Virus record (IMG/VR): IMGVR_UViG_3300042914_003281
Span: 1-41,880 of that record
Direction: 5' to 3' (one strand)
Source of the DNA: a virus
Length of the DNA stretch: 41,880 nucleotides
Both the position numbers and the translations under genes were made by a program. Position 1 is the first letter of the stretch. Every line of letters starts with the position of its first letter. The notes below the pieces were generated by a model. That model had not been told where the DNA came from, did not search any database, and was given only the letters and a program-made list of their open reading frames with translations. Positions 6,649-13,356 of this stretch are shown here, piece by piece.

Positions 6649-8748
6649 ATGGGTGTGGAGGGTGTGACCGGTGCCGTGTGGGCCGATGATAAGGCCGCGG
6701 CTGAGGACGTTGTCGCGGGGTGGCTCGCGGACCTGAACGACGACGACGCGCTGGTGGGTCTGTCGCCGGGCGCGCGGCTGGCGTCGGAGATCGTGCGGCT
6801 GCGGACCTACGCGAAGATCCGGCCGGACGGGCAGCGCGAGACGTGGCGGCAGACTGTGACGCGCTGGGGCAGCTACATGCTCCACCGCCTGCGGGCGCAG
6901 ACCGGGGACGCGGGCGCGACCGACGAACTGCGCCGGGCGGTCCGGGCGGTGTTTGCGCGGGAGGTGATGCCGTCGATGCGCGGGTTGTGGGCGGCGGGTG
7001 ACGTGCTCGACCACAACGACATCGCGCTCTACAACTGCGCTTTCGCCCCGGCGGACTCGCTCGCGGTGTTCCATGAGTGCCTGTATGTCCTGATGCACGG
7101 GACCGGCTTCGGGTTCAGCGTTGAGCGCCGCTTCGTCGACCGCCTGCCGGTGCCGCTGGCGCCCGCGGACTTCAGCGCGCCGCCCGTGCACGTCGTCGAG
7201 GACAGCACGGAGGGGTGGGCTGAGGCTGTGCAGGTCGGTGTGGATGCGTGGTTCTCCGGGCGCGATGTGTCCTTCGACACGTCCGGGGTTCGCCCCGCCG
7301 GCGCGCCGCTGCGGACCAAGGGCGGCGAGGCGTCCGGCCCTGAGCCGCTTCTGCGCTACCTGGGCGGCCTGCGCACGGCGCTGCAGATCGCGGGGGCCGC
7401 GGGTCGGCGCCTGCGGCCTGTCGAGGTTCACGACCTGCTCTGCCTCGCGGCGCGGGCTGTGCAGGTCGGCGGGGTCCGGCGGTCGGCGATGATCAGCTTC
7501 AGCGACGTCGAGGACGCCGGTGGTGACAACGCGATGCGCTGGGCGAAGCACTACCCGGCGGCGATGGGTCTGGGCGCGGTCATCCCCGCCGAGCGCGGGC
7601 AGGCGAACAACTCTTGGGTCTGGCCTGATGGGCTCACCCGGGAGGACTTCGACTATGAGTGGCAGGTGCTCCAGACGTCGAAGGCCGGCGAGCGCGGCAT
7701 CTTCTCGCCGGCGCGCATGGCCTACCGGGGCGTCGAGCTCCGGGCGAACCCGTGTGTCGAGATCGGCCTCGCGTGGCAGGATGCCGCGGCGCCCGATGAC
7801 GGGTCGGGCGGCGGCCAGTTCTGCAATCTCAGCAACGTCATCCTGCGGCCTTGGGACGACTTGGACAGCGCGCGGCGAAAGGTCGCGCTGGCGGCCTTCA
7901 TCGGCACGCTGCAGGCTTCGTGCACGCGCTTCCGGGGTCTGCGCGCGGGCTGGGGCGAGGTGACCCGGCGGGACGCGCTGTTGGGCGTGGGTCTGTCCGG
8001 GCAGGCGGACTGCCCGCAGGTTGTGTCGTCGGTGGCAAAGCTGCAGGACTTGAACCGCTTGGCCGTCGACGCGAACGCATGGTGGGCGGGCATCCTCGGG
8101 ATCAACGTCGCGGCCGGGGTGACCTGCGGCAAGCCGGACGGCAACAGCAGCGTGTTCCTTGGCTGCTCTTCGGGCATCCACGCGCACCACGCCCGGCGCT
8201 ACCTGCGCCGGATCACCGTCAGCGCGAAGTCGCCGATCTGCGCGGTCCTGCGGGCTGCCGGGGTGCCGTGCATCCCTGAGTGGGAGAGCGACGCGCTGGC
8301 CTTGGCGGCGGGCACTAAGGCCCCCGAGGACGTCGGCGGGTGGCTCTTCGAGCTGCCGATGGAGGTCGGCGCATCCGCGTTGGTGCGCGCCGGGGAGACC
8401 GCGGTGGGGTTGCTCGACCGGTTGGACGTGATCAACACGGGGTGGTTGGCTGAGAAGGGCCACAACCAGTCCGTGACCGTCAGCGTCCGGGCGCACGAAT
8501 GGGACGGCGTGCGGGAGCGGGTGTGGGAGCGCGGGTCTGCCGGGCGCTTGGGCGGGGTGTCGTTCCTGCCGGACGATGGTGCGGTGTACTACGGCACGCC
8601 GCTCACTGACCTGACCGAAGCGGAGTACGCCGCGCGCGTCGCCGCCCTGCCGGCCGTTGATTGGTCGACCCTGGCGCTGTACGAGAACGGCGTCAGCGAG
8701 GCCGCGCAGACCTTCGCCTGCACGTCCGGGGCGTGCAGCATCGTGTAG
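6649..8748 (+). CDS. nrdJ: Adenosylcobalamin-dependent (class II) ribonucleoside-triphosphate reductase, 699 aa
   Basis: All five active cysteines of the monomeric class II enzyme can be placed. Cys130 (YNCAF) and Cys392 (FCNLS) are the reducing pair; Cys369 in NPCVEI with Glu371 is the thiyl radical site; and Cys691/Cys696 sit in the C-terminal tail TFACTSGACSIV. GTGFGFSVE and GKPDGNSS also fit the family. It reduces ribonucleoside triphosphates to dNTPs using adenosylcobalamin and oxygen-independent chemistry. The length is slightly shorter than the roughly 740-residue Lactobacillus-type enzyme. It has its own promoter and GGAGG site and ends a rightward block with two hairpin terminators behind it. 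It needs host cobalamin and a thioredoxin-like reductant. Confidence 0.95.
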   Translation: MGVEGVTGAVWADDKAAAEDVVAGWLADLNDDDALVGLSPGARLASEIVRLRTYAKIRPDGQRETWRQTVTRWGSYMLHRLRAQTGDAGATDELRRAVRAVFAREVMPSMRGLWAAGDVLDHNDIALYNCAFAPADSLAVFHECLYVLMHGTGFGFSVERRFVDRLPVPLAPADFSAPPVHVVEDSTEGWAEAVQVGVDAWFSGRDVSFDTSGVRPAGAPLRTKGGEASGPEPLLRYLGGLRTALQIAGAAGRRLRPVEVHDLLCLAARAVQVGGVRRSAMISFSDVEDAGGDNAMRWAKHYPAAMGLGAVIPAERGQANNSWVWPDGLTREDFDYEWQVLQTSKAGERGIFSPARMAYRGVELRANPCVEIGLAWQDAAAPDDGSGGGQFCNLSNVILRPWDDLDSARRKVALAAFIGTLQASCTRFRGLRAGWGEVTRRDALLGVGLSGQADCPQVVSSVAKLQDLNRLAVDANAWWAGILGINVAAGVTCGKPDGNSSVFLGCSSGIHAHHARRYLRRITVSAKSPICAVLRAAGVPCIPEWESDALALAAGTKAPEDVGGWLFELPMEVGASALVRAGETAVGLLDRLDVINTGWLAEKGHNQSVTVSVRAHEWDGVRERVWERGSAGRLGGVSFLPDDGAVYYGTPLTDLTEAEYAARVAALPAVDWSTLALYENGVSEAAQTFACTSGACSIV

Positions 8749-8788
8749 ACTACCGCCAGCGCACCCGCCAAGCGTGGGAGGCGTCACG

Positions 8789-8824
8789 GGGCCGTCGGGG
8801 GTGACCTCGGCGGCCCTTGCTTGC
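8789..8824 (+). terminator. Hairpin terminator candidate 1
   Basis: Nine-pair stem GGGCCGTCG / CGGCGGCCC with one G-T wobble and a 10-base loop, followed by TTGCTTGCG. It lies 40 bases after the reductase stop codon. Confidence 0.55.
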
Positions 8825-8946
8825 GCGCGGGGCGGTGGTGGGGTATGGTTGGGGCGCTGCAGGGTGCTTACGGCGCGCGGGCCTTGGGCCCTCCGGCTGC
8901 AAACACCTCGGGCCGCTCGGGTCACACCGGGCGGCCCTTTGCGTTT
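8821..8946 (+). ncRNA. Possible small RNA between a weak promoter and a terminator
   Basis: TTGCGC (8821-8826), 17-base spacer and TATGGT (8844-8849) form a weak sigma70-type promoter. A transcript starting near 8856 would run about 90 bases into the strong hairpin at 8910-8937. It contains a further short hairpin, GGGCC-TTG-GGCCC. No open reading frame with a ribosome site fits. The promoter match is poor enough that chance is a real alternative. Confidence 0.25.
8910..8946 (+). terminator. Hairpin terminator candidate 2
   Basis: Eleven-pair stem GGGCCGCTCGG / CCGGGCGGCCC with one T-G wobble and a 6-base loop, followed by TTTGCGTTT. It is the most terminator-like of the three related hairpins because of its T-rich tail. 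Confidence 0.65.
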
Positions 8947-9007
8947 GGGGCGCGGTGTGGTAGGCGGGCAGGCGCACGGGCCGGGAGGGGCCTCGGCCGG
9001 GCGCGGT

Positions 9008-9040
9008 GGCCGTCCGGGTAGTCCGGGCGGCCGCTTGCGT
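9008..9040 (+). terminator. Hairpin terminator candidate 3
   Basis: Ten-pair stem GGCCGTCCGG / CCGGGCGGCC with one wobble and a 5-base loop, followed by GCTTGCGTT. The right arm and tail nearly repeat those of the hairpin at 8910-8946. Confidence 0.5.
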
Positions 9041-9058
9041 TGGGGCAGGGCAGCACGA

Positions 9059-9088
9059 AGCCCCGGCGCCGGGTGGGGCGTCGGGGCT
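9059..9088 (-). terminator. Hairpin after the leftward methyltransferase gene
   Basis: A 12-base arm pair (AGCCCCGACGCC / GGCGCCGGGGCT on the minus strand) with one mismatch and a 6-base loop, 26 bases past the stop codon at 9115. It lacks a T tract in the leftward direction, so its role is inferred from position. Confidence 0.4.
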
Positions 9089-9114
9089 CGGGGTGGATGG
9101 GCGCGGGTGGTGGG

Positions 9115-10053
9115 CTATCGCGGGGTGAAGAGCGACGGCTGGCGCTTGGTGCCCTCCTGTGCGCGCAGGTTCTCGGCGGCGCGGTTGAAGTAGGACTCTT
9201 TGAGCTCGATGCCCACGAAGCGCCGGTCATTGCGCAGGCAGCCCACGCCCTCGGAGCCGACGCCGGCGAAGGGCGACAGGCAGACTTCGCCCGGGTTGCT
9301 GTAGAGCACGCAGAGGCGGTGGATCACGTCAAGCGACAGCGGGCACATGTGCTTTTCGTCGGCATCCTCGCGGGCGGCAGCGACGTTCAGGGTGTTCGTG
9401 TGCTGGACGTCCATCCAGACCGGGCTAGCCCACTTCTGCCACTGTTCCAGCGGGAAGGTTTCGGACGTGTGCGGCACGGGCTTGACGAAGTCCTCTTCGC
9501 CCTCCGCGGCCCACTTGCGGAAGATCAGCACGTACTCAGGCATCCCGGCGCCGCTGAACGTGCTGTCCGTGCGGATTTGCTTGTAGAGCAGGCGCATGTT
9601 GTTGGTCTTGCGCTGCTCAATGACGGGATCGGTCCAGAGCACGTACTCACAGGCGTACTGCCAGCCTTCCTCCTCGTGAACGCGGATCAGGTCGCCCCGG
9701 AAGTCGTGCCAGCCGGCGCGGCCGTGGCTGCCCTTGTAGCGGATGATCTGCTTACAGTGGACGGCGCAGATCCGGCCGGGGCGGGTCAGGCGGTAGAGCT
9801 CGCGGGCGACGAAGCGATAACCCTCGATGAAGTGGTCTTCGCTGTCGACGTTGCCCAAGTCGCGGGCGCTGTCGCTGTAGGTGTAGACGTTGGCGAAGGG
9901 CGGCGAGAACAGCGCGAGGTCGACGCTGTGCGCGGGAAGCTGCCGCAGGACTTCGACGCAATCGCCGTTGTAGAGGGTGAAGTCTTCGCCGTGGGCGGAC
10001 CCGAGGCAGGCGATGGGCGCGGGGTTGGTGCGGTCGGTGGGTTCGGTCGTCAT
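9115..10053 (-). CDS. DNA N6-adenine/N4-cytosine methyltransferase (SPPF type), 312 aa
   Basis: Motif IV LFSPPFANVY is near residue 58, and motif I SPFAGVGSEGVGC with VGIEL follows near the C-terminus, the beta-class order. An SPPF/SPPY catalytic motif is compatible with N4-cytosine or N6-adenine methylation, and the sequence alone does not decide. The last residues are RQPSLFTPR: QPSLF (305-309, at 9127-9141) closely matches the QLxLF pentapeptide that docks proteins on beta clamps. The ATG at 10053 uses the shared GGAGCCGACC initiation sequence. It lies 16 bases after the SNF2-like helicase gene and is probably co-transcribed with it. Confidence 0.92.
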   Translation of the reverse strand: MTTEPTDRTNPAPIACLGSAHGEDFTLYNGDCVEVLRQLPAHSVDLALFSPPFANVYTYSDSARDLGNVDSEDHFIEGYRFVARELYRLTRPGRICAVHCKQIIRYKGSHGRAGWHDFRGDLIRVHEEEGWQYACEYVLWTDPVIEQRKTNNMRLLYKQIRTDSTFSGAGMPEYVLIFRKWAAEGEEDFVKPVPHTSETFPLEQWQKWASPVWMDVQHTNTLNVAAAREDADEKHMCPLSLDVIHRLCVLYSNPGEVCLSPFAGVGSEGVGCLRNDRRFVGIELKESYFNRAAENLRAQEGTKRQPSLFTPR

Positions 10054-10069
10054 GGTCGGCTCCGTTGGG

Positions 10070-11464
10070 TCAGCGGGTGACAAGCCACGCGGGGACGCGG
10101 GCTTGGTGGGTTGGGTGGTACGGGTCGCGGTCGTAGGACCGGGCCACGGCGCGGCGGCTCGCGGCGAACATCTCGATTTTCATCGCTTCGTGATCGTCGG
10201 CCTTGCGTTCGATCACGGCCCAGATCGGCGTCTCCGTCTCGGCAGCAATGACGTGGACGTCGACCGGGCGGGCCTGTCCGAAGCGCCAGCATCGGCGGAC
10301 GGCCTGATAGAACTGCTCATAGCTGTAGGACAGGCCGATAAAGCCGACGCGGGCGCAGTGTTGCCAGTTGAGGCCCATGCCGGCGATGCCCGGCTTGGTG
10401 ATCAGCACGCCCCCGCGGTCGGTGAAGCCCAGCAAGCGGTCGGCCTTGGCCTCCGGGGTGTCGTTGCCCCGGACGTCGACGGCTTCGGGTAGAACAGCGC
10501 GCAGTGCGTCGGCCTCGTAGTTGGTCTCGCACCAAAGTATCCAGGGCTCGGCAGGCTCAGCGCGCACCAACGCGGCGAGGGCAGCAGCGCGGTCCTCGGT
10601 GGTCTGGCGCTTCTCGCGGTGCAGCCCGGTCGCGGAGAGGTCAGCCTGCCGGAAGAGCATCCCGTCGGCGCGGCCGGTCGTCGTGTCGACCTTGACCGTG
10701 TGGCGGTGGAGGTTGAGGTCGGGCAGCGCGTACCCGGCGTCCTCGAACGGGCCCATGTCCGACGGCCGGCCGATGCAACGGGCCCAGGACGTCACCCAAT
10801 CCCAGAAGGGCCGGACGGCGTGGCCTTTGAGCTTGTACTTGCCGGCCTCGGACTGATCGCTGATGAACCAGCGGGCCAGCATCCGGTGTGAGTCCATCAC
10901 GCCAAGGAACTCGGAATGGTTGCCCAACTCGGTGTGGTCGTTCGGGGCGGGGGTCGCGGTGCACGCCAGCTTGTAGGCGGTTGCAGCGAAGGACCGGATC
11001 AGGGCGCGCTTGATCGCCCCGGTGTAGTTCTTCAAGATGGACGACTCGTCAAGGACAACGCCTGCGAAGACGTCGGCGTCCAGCTTGTCGAGGCGGTCGT
11101 AGTTGCAGACCGCGATCAGCCCGGGGCGCACTTCGGATGCGTCCCTGACCTGGGCGACGTCGGCGATGCGGAATTTGGCCGCCTCGCGGACCGTCTGCGC
11201 GGCCACGGCAAGCGGCGTCAGGATCAGCACCGGGCGGCCGGTGTGGGCGCGCACCGCGGCGGCCCAGTGAAGTTGCATGCCGGTCTTGCCGAGGCCGGTG
11301 TCGGCGAAGATCGCCGCGCGGCCCTGGTGGACAGCCCAGCGCACGATCTCGCGCTGGAAAGGGAAGAGCGCGCAGTCATCGGGCGGCGCCCACGCGAAGC
11401 CCGCGGGGTGGGCTTCGGTGCGCTTGGCCTCCAGAAAGGCGCGGTAGAGGTCGGTGTCGTTCAT
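10070..11464 (-). CDS. SNF2-like superfamily 2 helicase/ATPase, 464 aa
   Basis: Walker A ADTGLGKT (residues 54-61), DESS (139-142) as motif II, TATPAPND (motif III), and the motif V/VI region LITKPGIAGMGLNW and QAVRRCWRFGQ identify an SF2 translocase close to the SNF2 group. It couples ATP hydrolysis to movement on duplex DNA. Many phages carry such a protein next to a methyltransferase, as here, and it may remodel replication or recombination intermediates. The ATG at 11464 follows GGAGGAAC. It has its own promoter at 11504-11532. Confidence 0.92.
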   Translation of the reverse strand: MNDTDLYRAFLEAKRTEAHPAGFAWAPPDDCALFPFQREIVRWAVHQGRAAIFADTGLGKTGMQLHWAAAVRAHTGRPVLILTPLAVAAQTVREAAKFRIADVAQVRDASEVRPGLIAVCNYDRLDKLDADVFAGVVLDESSILKNYTGAIKRALIRSFAATAYKLACTATPAPNDHTELGNHSEFLGVMDSHRMLARWFISDQSEAGKYKLKGHAVRPFWDWVTSWARCIGRPSDMGPFEDAGYALPDLNLHRHTVKVDTTTGRADGMLFRQADLSATGLHREKRQTTEDRAAALAALVRAEPAEPWILWCETNYEADALRAVLPEAVDVRGNDTPEAKADRLLGFTDRGGVLITKPGIAGMGLNWQHCARVGFIGLSYSYEQFYQAVRRCWRFGQARPVDVHVIAAETETPIWAVIERKADDHEAMKIEMFAASRRAVARSYDRDPYHPTHQARVPAWLVTR

Positions 11465-11503
11465 GTTCCTCCGTGGCGGCCCGTGGACCGGCGCCGCACA
11501 CAG

Positions 11504-11532
11504 AGCCTATTGCCCTGGCCTCTGGTAGTCAA
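11504..11532 (-). promoter_or_regulatory. Leftward promoter of the SNF2-like helicase operon
   Basis: Minus strand: TTGACT (11527-11532), 17-base spacer, TAGGCT (11504-11509), led by CTATTGAC. The 18-bp palindrome of the early promoters is absent. Instead CTGAATA lies about 15 bases upstream of the -35 (11548-11554), as at the promoter at 14533-14561. Confidence 0.75.
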
Positions 11533-11558
11533 TAGGCGCACGATAGTTATTCAGACGA

Positions 11559-12146
11559 TCACCGACTGCCCTTCGCGCGCCAAGGTGGAAGCAGGCTGAT
11601 CCGTGACGTGCTGCCCGGTCGCACGCCCTCCTCCCACACACAGAGGACCGACCCGCAGGTGTCCCCCGACGTCAGCGCGGCGCCACCGGGGCCACCCCAG
11701 CGCGGCCGGATGGGGCTCACTACCATGTGGTGCGGCGGGTCCTCGCCCGCCATCAGCTGACCGATCGTCGTCTCGCGCAGCAGCAGGGCCACGACCGACG
11801 CGCCGGCCCGGTCTTGTAGGGAGCGCAGATCGCGCACCGTGTCGTAGATGCCCTGGTAATGCGGGTTCGTGACGATCCACGTCCGACACGGCAGGCCGGC
11901 CGGTGGGCGCCACGTCGACACCGGCACGCGGTCGCAGGGGTAGCCGGGCGCGGCGTCCGGGTCGATGTCGCACCCGAGCACCTTCACACCGGGGGCTGCC
12001 CGCTGCGCCGCACGCCCGAAGGCCCCGCCGCCCGAGCAAGGCTCAAGGACCACGTCGGGTGCGTCGAAGCAGTCGATCAGCCAACGCATGCAAGCCGATG
12101 CGAGGCGGTCGTCGGTGTAGTAGCGGTCAAGGGGATCGCGGGTCAT
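11559..12146 (-). CDS. Putative DNA adenine methyltransferase, NPHY type, 195 aa
   Basis: VLEPCSGGGAFGRAAQ (about residue 33) followed by VLGCDIDP gives the S-adenosylmethionine-binding motif I and acidic loop. IVTNPHYQGIYD (about residue 91) occupies the place of the catalytic NPPY, with the second Pro replaced by His. The order (motif I before IV) fits the gamma-class or Dam-like arrangement. The protein is short and has no obvious target-recognition domain, so it may act with loose specificity or have lost activity. The start overlaps the previous stop (ATGA), and GGAGCCGACCCC precedes it. Confidence 0.75.
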   Translation of the reverse strand: MTRDPLDRYYTDDRLASACMRWLIDCFDAPDVVLEPCSGGGAFGRAAQRAAPGVKVLGCDIDPDAAPGYPCDRVPVSTWRPPAGLPCRTWIVTNPHYQGIYDTVRDLRSLQDRAGASVVALLLRETTIGQLMAGEDPPHHMVVSPIRPRWGGPGGAALTSGDTCGSVLCVWEEGVRPGSTSRISLLPPWRAKGSR

Positions 12147-12427
12147 GGGGTCGGCTCCGGATCAACATCCCCGCCCGCATCGGCCACCGGAAACAGCCGC
12201 AGCCATCGCCCCGCGGCATCCTCGGCGGCGCTGACGGCGGTTTCGCCCGCGGCGTGGGCGTAGTGCCTGCAGCACGTCAGCTCCGCCTCCGCGTCGATTG
12301 GCGGGTGCGTCTCGGGCGGGGTCACCGACAGGCGCGGGGTGCGGCCGCAGGTTGGGCAGTGCAGGCCCGCGGTCGGGTTGATGGGGTCGGGGGCGTCGTG
12401 GGCGTGGTCGCGGATGAGGTGGATCAT
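12143..12427 (-). CDS. Hypothetical small cysteine-containing protein, 94 aa
   Basis: No family recognised. HCPTCGRTP near residue 24 and a CC pair with nearby His (TCCRHYAHAAGE) near residue 51 could form a zinc site. The C-terminus is acidic. Both ends overlap neighbours by four bases (ATGA), placing it firmly in the operon started at 14533-14561. Confidence 0.65.
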   Translation of the reverse strand: MIHLIRDHAHDAPDPINPTAGLHCPTCGRTPRLSVTPPETHPPIDAEAELTCCRHYAHAAGETAVSAAEDAAGRWLRLFPVADAGGDVDPEPTP

Positions 12428-12654
12428 GCGGGCTCCGGTGCGGTGAAGCGCAGGGCGCCGGCCACGAAGTCGGCGCGGACGTGCGCGGGGTTGGCGCCCT
12501 CGGCGATGAGGCGGCGAGCCGCGGCGGCGACGACGCCGCGCTCGACTTGGATGCGGATGCCGGTGCGGCGGTGGGCGGCGGCGTGGATTGCGGCGATGAC
12601 GGCTTCGGCCATCGCCAGCGCGTCGGTGTGGTCGGTGGTGATGGCAGGCATCAT
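12424..12654 (-). CDS. Hypothetical protein, 76 aa
   Basis: A helical, Ala-rich small protein with no motif recognised. Two in-frame ATG codons start it (12654 and 12651). A GGAG is two bases before the first and five before the second, so the second may be the true start. It sits directly after ssb in the operon. Confidence 0.65.
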   Translation of the reverse strand: MMPAITTDHTDALAMAEAVIAAIHAAAHRRTGIRIQVERGVVAAAARRLIAEGANPAHVRADFVAGALRFTAPEPA

Positions 12655-12666
12655 CGCTCCGGTGGT

Positions 12667-13143
12667 CTAAAAGGGCACTCCGTCGTCGCCCCAGTCATCG
12701 GCCGGCGCCTTCGCCGGGGCGCGGGCGGGCGGCTTGCCGGCCTGCCGGTCGGCGCTGCGGCCGGCCTCGGGGCGGTCGCGGTCGCTGCGGTCGGACGTGG
12801 CCCCGGCGCTGTCTTCGCGGCTGCCGAGGAGGCGGATCTCGCCGGCGATGATCTCGGTGGACCAGCGCTTCTGCCCGTCCTTGTCGGTGTACTCGCGGGT
12901 TTGGATGCGGCCCTCGACATAGAGCGGCTTGCCCTTCTTGCCGAAGCGCTCCATCAGGGCGGCGAGCTTGTCGAAGGCGACCACGCTGTGCCATTCGGTG
13001 TGGTCGGTCCACTGGCCGCTGGCGTCCTTGCGGCGGTCGGTGGTCGCGAGGCGGAGGGTCGCGATCTGCATGCCGGAGGTGGTGTTGCGGAGCTCGGCGT
13101 CTTTGCCGAGGTTGCCGATGAGGATGCACTTGTTGACGGTCAT
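12667..13143 (-). CDS. ssb: Single-stranded DNA-binding protein, 158 aa
   Basis: The N-terminal OB fold is complete: NKCILIGNLGKDAELR, TTSGMQIATLRLAT, EWHSVVAFDKLA and GKPLYVEGRIQTREY (residues about 4-90). A basic, Pro/Ala-rich linker follows, and the protein ends DDWGDDGVPF, close to the DDDIPF tip that recruits partner proteins in bacterial SSB. It protects single-stranded DNA in replication and recombination. The kept acidic tip suggests that it can use host SSB partners. The start overlaps the previous stop (ATGA). Confidence 0.96.
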   Translation of the reverse strand: MTVNKCILIGNLGKDAELRNTTSGMQIATLRLATTDRRKDASGQWTDHTEWHSVVAFDKLAALMERFGKKGKPLYVEGRIQTREYTDKDGQKRWSTEIIAGEIRLLGSREDSAGATSDRSDRDRPEAGRSADRQAGKPPARAPAKAPADDWGDDGVPF

Positions 13144-13334
13144 TGGGTGTCCTTGGGGTCGGTGGTGACGAGGGGCCAGAGCTCGAGGCGGCAGCAGAAG
13201 ATTGTGGACGTGCGGCCGCGGTTGGACTTGACCGTGGCGCTGACGGTGTCGAGCGCGATCACGGTGACGGTGCGGCCTTTGTGGCGCGGGTCTGGGTCGG
13301 CCCTGACTTGGCCGATGGCGAGAGGGGTGCGCAT
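13140..13334 (-). CDS. Hypothetical protein, 64 aa
   Basis: A small, probably beta-rich protein (KGRTVTVIALDTVSATVKSN, then TIFCCRLELW) of a size and pattern seen in small SH3-like or KOW-like folds, though no family is recognised. I chose the ATG at 13334 over the 78-residue frame because CAGGAGCCCGCCAC precedes it. The same ribosome-site sequence precedes the gene starting at 14504. Confidence 0.65.
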   Translation of the reverse strand: MRTPLAIGQVRADPDPRHKGRTVTVIALDTVSATVKSNRGRTSTIFCCRLELWPLVTTDPKDTQ

Positions 13335-13356
13335 GTGGCGGGCTCCTGTATGGGCA

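Larger units (their letters stand above)
8749..9114. other. Convergent non-coding block
   Basis: This 366-base gap separates the rightward reductase gene from the leftward methyltransferase gene. It holds four strong hairpins, listed separately, and a weak rightward promoter. Three of the hairpins are variants of one sequence: GGCCG(T/C)... arms closing onto CGGGCGGCC or CGGCGGCC, followed by TTGCTTGCG, TTTGCGTTT or GCTTGCGTT. No plausible protein-coding gene is visible on either strand. Confidence 0.6.

Noticed and set aside
5140-8925. A 1,261-codon minus-strand open frame, and other long antisense frames (20626-22353, 26198-28321, 22695-24461)
   Set aside because: They lie opposite genes with clear family motifs and are the expected result of very high GC, in which stop codons are rare in antisense frames. 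No motif or ribosome site supports them.
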